From contig BNUJ01000034.1 of NCBI GenBank assembly GCA_025997275.1, positions 1-13,535 of the forward strand: DNA of 13,535 nucleotides, in the 5' to 3' direction. This stretch comes from Deferribacterales bacterium (GTDB lineage: Bacteria; Chrysiogenota; Deferribacteres; Deferribacterales; JAISNW01). Shown here piece by piece: positions 9,062-13,535 of this stretch. Position numbers and translations under genes: made by a program. Below the pieces are notes generated by a model. That model was not told the DNA's origin, searched no databases, and saw nothing but the letters and a program-made list of their open reading frames with translations. How positions within the stretch are numbered: position 1 is the stretch's first letter; every line of letters begins with the position of its first letter.

Positions 9062-9976
9062 ATGCATATTATTCCAGTTTTGACAGGTCCCACAGGAGCA
9101 GGCAAATCTAGCCTATTATATGGACTGCATGAAGATGGACTACACTTTGAAGTTGTCAGCGCAGATGCCTTTCAAGTGTATAAACGTTTTGATATAGGCA
9201 CTGCAAAACCATCTGCTAGCATTAGACGCGAACTACCGCATTATTTGGTAGATATAGTGGAGCCTGCGGATAGTTTTGATGCGGGGGATTTTGTTAAATG
9301 TGCTGAAACAGCTATTGCAGATATTTTAGCACGTGGAACTGTGCCAGTGGTTGCAGGCGGAACCTTCTTCTATATAAAAGCTCTCTGTGATGGGATATTT
9401 AACGCTCCACCCGTTAGTTCAGATATCCGTGCCGCCATAAGAGACCGAATTGCACACGAGGGCAGTGCTAAACTATACGCCGAGCTATTGGAGATTGACG
9501 TTGAGTATGCGAAAAAGATTCACGAGCATGATATCGTCCGCATTGCGCGTGCGTTGGAGATATACCAAGCAAGCGGCATAACGTTCAGTGTGGCGCACAG
9601 GCAGTTTCATCAACCGCCTAAATATCAGTATAAGATAATCTCACTTGATAAAGAGCGTTCAGTCCTTTACAATGACATAAATAGTAGGGTTAGACAGATG
9701 TGCGCTGATGGCTGGCAGGACGAGGTGCGGGCACTACTCGCTAGCGGAATAACTACTGCGATGCCAGCATTTAGGGCACTTGGGTATAGAGAAATAGCAG
9801 AAACTATTACTAGCGGGCTATCGCTGGATGTTGCAATAGAGCGAATAGCGCAGAAGACGCGCAACTATGCTAAACGGCAACTCACGTGGGCGCGTAATAT
9901 GTATGGTGTCAGTATGCTTGATATAGGGGAAGCAAGGGGATTGATATGCGAGCTATATTCATCTTTTATTTTATGA
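9062..9976 (+). CDS. miaA: tRNA dimethylallyltransferase MiaA
   Basis: A 304-residue enzyme that transfers dimethylallyl from DMAPP to N6 of A37 in tRNAs reading U-starting codons. The P-loop GPTGAGKS is at residues 9–16, and the conserved segment VSADAFQVYKRFDIGTAKP at 32–50 contains the catalytic-type Asp35. LPHYLVDIVEPADSFDAGDF follows. The C-terminal part has FRALGYREI and YAKRQLTWARNM, both typical. Length matches the family. The usual GGTGLY reads GGTFFY here, a change in the glycine-rich turn worth noting. It starts four bases after the upstream methyltransferase gene without a clear Shine–Dalgarno and overlaps the DUF192 gene by 31 bases, so the three are co-transcribed. Confidence 0.97.
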   Translation: MHIIPVLTGPTGAGKSSLLYGLHEDGLHFEVVSADAFQVYKRFDIGTAKPSASIRRELPHYLVDIVEPADSFDAGDFVKCAETAIADILARGTVPVVAGGTFFYIKALCDGIFNAPPVSSDIRAAIRDRIAHEGSAKLYAELLEIDVEYAKKIHEHDIVRIARALEIYQASGITFSVAHRQFHQPPKYQYKIISLDKERSVLYNDINSRVRQMCADGWQDEVRALLASGITTAMPAFRALGYREIAETITSGLSLDVAIERIAQKTRNYAKRQLTWARNMYGVSMLDIGEARGLICELYSSFIL

Positions 9977-10365
9977 TTATTTTTGCTGGGCTTGTTCATG
10001 CCGCAGAGGAGCGCATTATCATGGTAGATAGGTGTGAGATGAAGGTTATTGTGGTGTCTCGCCCCGCCGAGTTGCAAAATGGGCTTTTAGGTCAGACGGA
10101 GCGAACCTTTCACTATGATGGCATGCTCTTTGCTATGCAGCGAAATGGGCGCAAATATTTCCACACGATGGGGATGCGCATGAATATACGGCTTGTCGGC
10201 GTAGTTCAGCTATCAAATGGCGACTATAGCACTATTGGTAGCGTTATCAAGGGCACGTCTGGACTGAAAGAGATAATAATAGATGCACCCGATGTGCTAG
10301 AAATACCAGAAAACAAATGGACGATGTATTTTCAACGTTGCATTAAAGCTAAAGCGCAACGCTAG
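9946..10365 (+). CDS. Secreted DUF192-family protein
   Basis: A 139-residue protein with an N-terminal signal peptide (MRAIFIFYFMIIFAGLVHA, probable cleavage after Ala-x-Ala-like VHA/AEE). The mature part fits DUF192: ELQNGLLGQTERTFHYDGMLFAM corresponds to the family's GLMGR...GMLF, and HTMGMRMNIRLVGV to WMKNTLIPLD. DUF192 proteins are small exported beta proteins of unknown function. The ATG lies inside the end of miaA and has its own good Shine–Dalgarno (AAGGGGA, 9934–9940), which supports this start despite the 31-base overlap. No terminator is evident before the next promoter at 10407. Confidence 0.88.
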   Translation: MRAIFIFYFMIIFAGLVHAAEERIIMVDRCEMKVIVVSRPAELQNGLLGQTERTFHYDGMLFAMQRNGRKYFHTMGMRMNIRLVGVVQLSNGDYSTIGSVIKGTSGLKEIIIDAPDVLEIPENKWTMYFQRCIKAKAQR

Positions 10366-10406
10366 GGGGTGAACTGAAAAAGTTAAGAATTTTCTAAAAA
10401 TTACCC

Positions 10407-10435
10407 TTGACATGCTATCACGATACGGGTATAAG
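10407..10435 (+). promoter_or_regulatory. Promoter of the lipoprotein cluster
   Basis: Consensus TTGACA (10407–10412), 17 bases, TATAAG (10430–10435), preceded by an AT-rich stretch (10381–10403). Transcription should begin near 10442, giving a 5' leader of about 70 bases before the barrel lipoprotein gene. It is the only strong promoter I see for the whole cluster to the right. Confidence 0.75.
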
Positions 10436-10497
10436 GGTATCTATCGTAGGATATGAGAGTATATATATCTTATCCAAACTGGTTGGAGGGGTTTGTT

Positions 10498-10521
10498 ATG
10501 GGAGCATCTTATGAAAGGTAA
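10498..10521 (+). CDS. Possible seven-codon upstream ORF (MGASYER)
   Basis: An ATG at 10498 opens a seven-codon frame ending TAA at 10519–10521. It overlaps the start of the barrel lipoprotein (10511) in another frame. The strongest Shine–Dalgarno of the leader, GGAGGGG (10485–10491), is spaced for this ATG, while the lipoprotein ATG has its own weaker GGGAG at 10500–10504. It may couple or limit translation of the lipoprotein; it could also be chance. Confidence 0.35.
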   Translation: MGASYER

Positions 10522-11179
10522 GCCAGCGATAAGAAACCTACTTCTGTTTGTTTCAGTTTCAATATTCTTACTTGCGGGTTGCGCAACTCCTAGTAGAGAG
10601 GGGGTGCTTTATTTTAGTCAAGGGATAACGGATGGGGTGAAAGCTGACGATTGGCATACCGATGGTGAATATGGTCCTGAAGAAATAAATTATGTCGGGG
10701 TTGATGCAACAATATATATAACAGAATATATAGGGCTTGGCGTGGGTGTATCAATGACTTATGAAAAAGATATTTTCAGTGGCAATATCCCACATACTGG
10801 GGGCAACGAGTTTAAGTTAGACCGTTTAACACGTGTGGTTGCGCCTGTTACCCTTGTTTTAAGTTATCCAGTGGCTGATTTCTTTGATGTTTATGCTGGT
10901 GTTGGTTGGGCTTATGGTTATGATACATTAAAATTTCGTAAGATTGCTAGCGATGGCACTACTGAATATTCTTTATCAGACAGATACAATGCTATTGTGT
11001 GTGAGTATGGCGTAAGATTTTATATTAAAAATATTTCTATCGGAGTTGGTGCTAAATATATTAAGGGACATTCTAATTTACTTTCTGGAGATGAAGATGA
11101 TTGGGAAACTCGCCCATTTGATACGACTATTGATTCATGGGGCTGGGTTTACGGTGCATCAATAGGGTCGGCATTTTAG
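10511..11179 (+). CDS. Lipoprotein with probable outer-membrane beta-barrel
   Basis: A 222-residue protein. The N-terminus MKGKPAIRNLLLFVSVSIFLLAGC is a lipoprotein signal peptide with lipobox LAGC, so Cys24 would be lipidated. The mature part has alternating hydrophobic/polar strands rich in Gly and aromatic residues: YVGVDATIYITEYIGLGVGVSMTY, VVAPVTLVLSYPVADFFDVYAGVGWAYGY, YGVRFYIKNISIGVGAKYIKG and WGWVYGASIGSAF. It ends in Phe, as in small OmpA/opacity-type eight-stranded barrels. Residue +2 after Cys is Ala, consistent with outer-membrane sorting. The ATG at 10511 is chosen because GGGAG lies six bases upstream and the signal peptide starts there; an upstream TTG at 10493 abuts the stronger Shine–Dalgarno too closely. 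First gene of the surface-lipoprotein cluster. Exact family not recognised. Confidence 0.75.
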   Translation: MKGKPAIRNLLLFVSVSIFLLAGCATPSREGVLYFSQGITDGVKADDWHTDGEYGPEEINYVGVDATIYITEYIGLGVGVSMTYEKDIFSGNIPHTGGNEFKLDRLTRVVAPVTLVLSYPVADFFDVYAGVGWAYGYDTLKFRKIASDGTTEYSLSDRYNAIVCEYGVRFYIKNISIGVGAKYIKGHSNLLSGDEDDWETRPFDTTIDSWGWVYGASIGSAF

Positions 11180-11187
11180 GAAGGTAT

Positions 11188-11234
11188 AAGTATATGAGAT
11201 TAAAATGGCTACTGGGCAATTTGGTATGGATTAG
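11188..11234 (+). repeat. Spacer repeat, copy 1 (short form)
   Basis: AAGTATATGAGATTAAAATGG followed by CTACTGGGCAATTTGGTATGG up to a TAG stop. The same order of sequence is found at 13362–13416 (short) and, split by 236 bases, at 12491–12513 plus 12750–12781. The copy contains a nine-codon frame (11205–11234) encoding MATGQFGMD, ending 15 bases before the A1 lipoprotein ATG. Its last five residues QFGMD match the C-terminus HFGMD of the 88-residue protein. Confidence 0.75.
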
Positions 11235-11249
11235 TTGAGAAAAATTACT

Positions 11250-11966
11250 ATGTTAAAACGAGGATTATTGATTTTAATAGCATTATTACAACTTGGTTGC
11301 ATGCATGCTAGTGGTGACAGGCATCCTGTTGGTGTCATATATGTTGATGAAAACCTAAAAGGTATTATTGGCAGACACTATGCAGCTGTGGAATATAATA
11401 ACGAACTGCTTGTGGAAGTTATGTTTTATGGAATGCAAGACAGATTTTTGCAAGAAGAGAATGCATGGATAACGTTAGCGTTTCGTAGACGTGACATTAG
11501 ACAACTTAAGGGCAAGTACACTTTTGACACCAATGCCGTCAAAATAGATATAGGCGAATTAAAGGTCAGAAAGGCTAGTCCAGAAAATAAAGGAGCGGTG
11601 TTTAACCTGACAGAAATGTTAAATAACAACCCGGACGCAGTGGTGTTTGTTGAATATGCCGTGTCGGTTGATAAGTTATTGCTATTCAAAGACAACAAAT
11701 TAATAAAAAGACCGTTTATTGCGAGTACTAACGAGTGCCCCCCTCCTCAACTCAGATATATTAAGTTTGCTAATGAACCTCTCTTTTTGAATAAAACAAT
11801 TCTTATATGTCATGCAAACCTGTTGAAGAACCCTATCAAAGTGATAGGCACATTCACAATTTTGGGCATAGATAAAGATGGAGTTGCCATACAAGCTGTG
11901 AATGTTGGCAATAGTGATGAACGTTTGAAGAGACGCATTCTTGGCTATCTCTTAATGCCTGACTGA
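11250..11966 (+). CDS. Type A putative lipoprotein, copy A1
   Basis: A 238-residue protein I do not recognise. MLKRGLLILIALLQLGC is a lipoprotein signal peptide with lipobox LQLGC; Cys17 would be lipidated. The mature protein mixes beta-type and charged segments (VGVIYVDENLKGIIGRHYAAVEYNNELLVEVMFYG early; VVFVEYAVSVDKLLLF centrally) with no visible catalytic motif. The ATG at 11250 is preferred over an in-frame TTG at 11235 because the signal peptide starts there, as in its paralogue A2 (from 13427), whose first 37 residues align with about 17 identities. No good Shine–Dalgarno is present (TTGAGAA), so translation may depend on the mini-ORF just upstream. B1 follows after one base (TGATATG), probably coupled. 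Likely outer-membrane sorted (Met at +2). Confidence 0.7.
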   Translation: MLKRGLLILIALLQLGCMHASGDRHPVGVIYVDENLKGIIGRHYAAVEYNNELLVEVMFYGMQDRFLQEENAWITLAFRRRDIRQLKGKYTFDTNAVKIDIGELKVRKASPENKGAVFNLTEMLNNNPDAVVFVEYAVSVDKLLLFKDNKLIKRPFIASTNECPPPQLRYIKFANEPLFLNKTILICHANLLKNPIKVIGTFTILGIDKDGVAIQAVNVGNSDERLKRRILGYLLMPD

Positions 11967-11967
11967 T

Positions 11968-12483
11968 ATGAACAGAAATAGAATTGAACGCTTTGTTGGA
12001 CTATTTTTAGTAACCGTTATATTTTCAGGTTGTGCGGTTATACATACCCCTCATATGAAATCAGCGAATAAAATGAGTGGGGCAAAAATTTCTGCAAATA
12101 ACTTTTCTTGGAGCAGCGTTTCCTTTTGGGGGGTTGCTATTCTTCTGTTTTCTAATGATGGAGAATGTCAATTCAATGCAAATAGGTCAATAAATGTAGT
12201 TTTGCCTAATGGTTATGATACTAGTAAAGCGGTGGCATCTATGATACTGGTGGGTGGCACAAGAATTGATGGCAGACTCATAGCACATAGAGTTGGCAAA
12301 TCTACTACTGAGCTGGAATATTACTTTCCGATATCCTGTGCTGATGGACATCTAGCTACTTTTATACTAAAGGGTGCAATTATGAACGAGCAACTTATGC
12401 CAACAATAGGAGTAGAAATAATTTACAAGGAAACTATTTGGAATATCTTGGAAATCCGAACAATTGGATATAAAAAATATTAG
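11968..12483 (+). CDS. Type B putative lipoprotein, copy B1
   Basis: A 171-residue protein of unrecognised family. The signal peptide ends FSGC, with Cys22 as the lipidation site. The mature domain contains GECQFNANRSINVVLPNGYDTSKAVASM, GGTRIDGRLIAHRVG, TTELEYYFPISCADGH and a C-terminal GYKKY. Cys67 and Cys124 are conserved in the paralogue B2 and could form a disulfide. Compared with B2 it lacks a ten-residue insertion before STT. It follows A1 by one base without its own Shine–Dalgarno, so translation is probably coupled. A 26-base gap separates it from the 88-codon gene, within which the spacer repeat begins. Confidence 0.72.
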   Translation: MNRNRIERFVGLFLVTVIFSGCAVIHTPHMKSANKMSGAKISANNFSWSSVSFWGVAILLFSNDGECQFNANRSINVVLPNGYDTSKAVASMILVGGTRIDGRLIAHRVGKSTTELEYYFPISCADGHLATFILKGAIMNEQLMPTIGVEIIYKETIWNILEIRTIGYKKY

Positions 12484-12490
12484 TGTATTT

Positions 12491-12781
12491 GCAAATACGA
12501 GGTTAAGAAATGATTAAACATATTCAATCCCGAAGTGCTGTTTTCTCTGCTGACCGCGCAGGTTCAAAGCTGCTAGTTGGTGGCGATATGATTGCTGACA
12601 ACTACACAGCGTCTGCAATGAACACTAACGAGAATGTGAGTGGCAGTATTACAATAAGAGAATTTGCCGATACAGAGAGCACAGAAATTACAGAGGGCAC
12701 TGTATTCGGTGGAACCGTTGAAGATACCCATAGTGATTCTATGGATAGACTACTAAGGCATTTTGGTATGGACTAACCTAA
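12491..12781 (+). repeat. Spacer repeat, copy 2 (long form, expanded by 236 bases)
   Basis: The left part GCAAATACGAGGTTAAGAAA then TGA (12491–12513) and the right part CTACTAAGG...TGGACTAACCTAA (12750–12781) match the two halves of the short copies. The right part agrees with copy 3 at 26 of 32 positions. Between them lie 236 bases absent from copies 1 and 3. Both junctions fall at a GA dinucleotide (12512–12513 and 12748–12749). Confidence 0.72.
12510..12776 (+). CDS. 88-residue orphan protein within the long spacer
   Basis: An 88-residue acidic protein with no family I recognise and no signal peptide. It is rich in Ser, Thr, Gly and Glu (VSGSITIREFADTESTEITEGTVFGGTVEDT) and ends MDRLLRHFGMD. 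The ATG has a fair Shine–Dalgarno (GAGG, 12499–12502). Start and stop both lie inside the spacer repeat: the first codon in the left half, the last nine codons in the right half. The short copies join these halves directly and encode only mini-peptides. So either this gene arose by insertion into a spacer or the other copies are internal deletions. It lies between two type B lipoprotein genes and stops 19 bases before the B2 ATG. Whether it is translated is not shown. Confidence 0.5.
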   Translation: MIKHIQSRSAVFSADRAGSKLLVGGDMIADNYTASAMNTNENVSGSITIREFADTESTEITEGTVFGGTVEDTHSDSMDRLLRHFGMD

Positions 12782-12795
12782 TGAGGACAAGTAGT

Positions 12796-13353
12796 ATGTT
12801 AAAACACAATTTTGGGTGCCTTGTTATAGCGATTTTAACGACCACTATGCTTTTAGGTTGCTTTCCAAGATATAGTTCTGTATGGACATATCAGACGCTC
12901 GAAAACAACAAACATATAGATGCTGATACAAATAATTTCTTTTCAGATATTATTTTGCCTTTAGGAGTTGCCACTATTGATATAACTAACGAAGGGAAAT
13001 GTCAATTTAGCGATAGCAGGTCAATAACAGTGCTTTTGCCCAAGGGGTACGATAGCAGTAAAGCTGTATCATATATGACGCTGGCGGGTGGCACAAAAAT
13101 TGACGGTAAGCTTGTGGCATCTAATGTTGGTTACGGTGCATCCAAAAATATTGGTATTAGTCTATCTACCACTAGGCTGGAGTATTATTTTCCAATGTCT
13201 TGTGCGGATGAACATCATGCCATTTTCACGCTAAATGGCATAACAGTGGATAATCAGCCGATATCTTCAATAGAAATGGAAATGATTGACTACAAGACTG
13301 TTTTAGATTTGCCAAATCCAGATGGGGTAGCTAGAGCATACAAGCGGTATTAA
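12796..13353 (+). CDS. Type B putative lipoprotein, copy B2
   Basis: A 185-residue paralogue of B1. The signal peptide MLKHNFGCLVIAILTTTMLLGC ends in lipobox LLGC with Cys22. GKCQFSDSRSITVLLPKGYDSSKAVSYM, GGTKIDGKLVASNVG, TTRLEYYFPMSCADEH and the ending YKRY align directly with B1; Cys69 and Cys136 correspond to B1 Cys67 and Cys124. It carries an extra ten residues (YGASKNIGIS) before STT, a 30-base in-frame difference. The ATG at 12796 is chosen because TGAGGA lies eight bases upstream (12782–12787) and the signal peptide begins there; earlier in-frame ATGs at 12763 and 12781 overlap the previous gene or its binding site. Function unknown; predicted to be exported and lipid-anchored. Confidence 0.75.
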   Translation: MLKHNFGCLVIAILTTTMLLGCFPRYSSVWTYQTLENNKHIDADTNNFFSDIILPLGVATIDITNEGKCQFSDSRSITVLLPKGYDSSKAVSYMTLAGGTKIDGKLVASNVGYGASKNIGISLSTTRLEYYFPMSCADEHHAIFTLNGITVDNQPISSIEMEMIDYKTVLDLPNPDGVARAYKRY

Positions 13354-13361
13354 CACGTTAA

Positions 13362-13416
13362 GCAAGTATGAGGTTAAAAAATGACTACTGGGCAATTTTG
13401 ATATGGATTAACCTAA
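13362..13416 (+). repeat. Spacer repeat, copy 3 (short form)
   Basis: GCAAGTATGAGGTTAAAAAA continues into TGACTACTGGG and ends GGATTAACCTAA. It follows the stop of B2 by eight bases and precedes the A2 Shine–Dalgarno directly. In the frame of the shared ATG (13381) it encodes only MTTGQF before TGA (13399–13401). The frame ending NFDMD (stop 13408–13410) still resembles the HFGMD end of the 88-residue protein, so a one-base frame change separates the two halves here. Confidence 0.75.
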
Positions 13417-13426
13417 AGGAGTATTT

Positions 13427-13535
13427 GTGTTCAAACGATATTTATTGATTTTTGTGGTGTTATTGCAATTTGGCTGTGCTTTTCGCACGGTCAGTCTACC
13501 TGCTGATGTAATATACATAAATGAAGACCTAAAGG
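13427..13535 (+). CDS. Type A putative lipoprotein, copy A2 (3'-truncated by window edge)
   Basis: A paralogue of A1 that runs off the right edge; 36 codons are visible. The start is GTG at 13427, five bases after a strong Shine–Dalgarno AAAGGAG (13415–13421). VFKRYLLIFVVLLQFGC is a lipoprotein signal peptide with lipobox LQFGC. The visible mature part ends VIYINEDLK, matching VIYVDENLK of A1. The DNA upstream is also duplicated (the short spacer repeat), so the duplicated unit includes the spacer plus the A gene. Confidence 0.7.
   Translation, partial: MFKRYLLIFVVLLQFGCAFRTVSLPADVIYINEDLK

Noticed and set aside
10449..10475. Stem-loop GGATA/TATCC in the 5' leader of the lipoprotein cluster as a riboswitch or attenuator
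   Set aside because: The stem is AT-rich with mismatches, and no known aptamer pattern is recognisable.
10493..10510. TTG at 10493 as start of the barrel lipoprotein
   Set aside because: It sits only one base after the GGAGGGG site and adds residues ahead of a normal signal peptide; ATG 10511 fits better.
12763..12795. Start of B2 at ATG 12763 or 12781
   Set aside because: 12763 overlaps the end of the 88-codon frame and lacks a binding site; 12781 overlaps the TGAGGA site. ATG 12796 gives a standard signal peptide with good spacing.
11149..13142. Shared 12-mer TTACGGTGCATC at 11149–11160 (barrel gene) and 13131–13142 (B2 insertion) as a duplicated fragment
   Set aside because: The match does not extend on either side and the surrounding proteins are unrelated; chance or common codon use is enough.

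Overview
The window comes from a bacterium of moderate to low GC, most likely an alphaproteobacterium with Rickettsiales-like genome organisation. The main clue is a 23S–5S rRNA operon that has its own promoter, follows directly on a protein gene, and carries no 16S or tRNA genes. Such 'unlinked' rRNA is typical of Rickettsiales but also occurs elsewhere, so the lineage call is an inference (about 0.55). Peptidoglycan synthesis (a PBP), lipoprotein signal peptides and a probable outer-membrane barrel indicate a diderm cell wall.

Left part (1–5002), core or household genes: the 3' end of a class A-type penicillin-binding protein on the + strand converges on a minus-strand operon of a LUD-domain protein, a ComEC-like membrane channel and the sulfur carrier ThiS. 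The three genes overlap or abut. A divergent promoter region at 3013–3175 serves this operon, probably as a leaderless mRNA, and also a + strand pair of an FmdB-type zinc ribbon and a FapA/DUF342 polymer-type protein.

Middle (5003–8356), rRNA operon: an A-tract UP-like element and a near-consensus sigma70 promoter lead into a hairpin-bearing leader with a boxA-like sequence. The 23S rRNA follows, flanked by complementary processing arms about 3 kb apart, then the 5S rRNA and a strong intrinsic terminator.

Right-middle (8361–10365), RNA-modification operon: a short RsmI-like tetrapyrrole-methylase-family methyltransferase, MiaA, and a secreted DUF192 protein, packed or overlapping. The first gene appears to have a leaderless promoter embedded just behind the rRNA terminator.

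Right end (10366–13535), accessory surface cluster behind a strong promoter: a lipidated probable beta-barrel protein, then two paralogous lipoprotein families in the order A1, B1, B2, A2 (A2 runs off the window). I recognise neither family. A spacer element occurs three times in the cluster. One copy is expanded by 236 bp into an 88-codon orphan gene; the two short copies encode only mini-peptides that end 15–25 bp before a type A lipoprotein start. This repeated spacer–lipoprotein arrangement is the most novel-looking part of the window.
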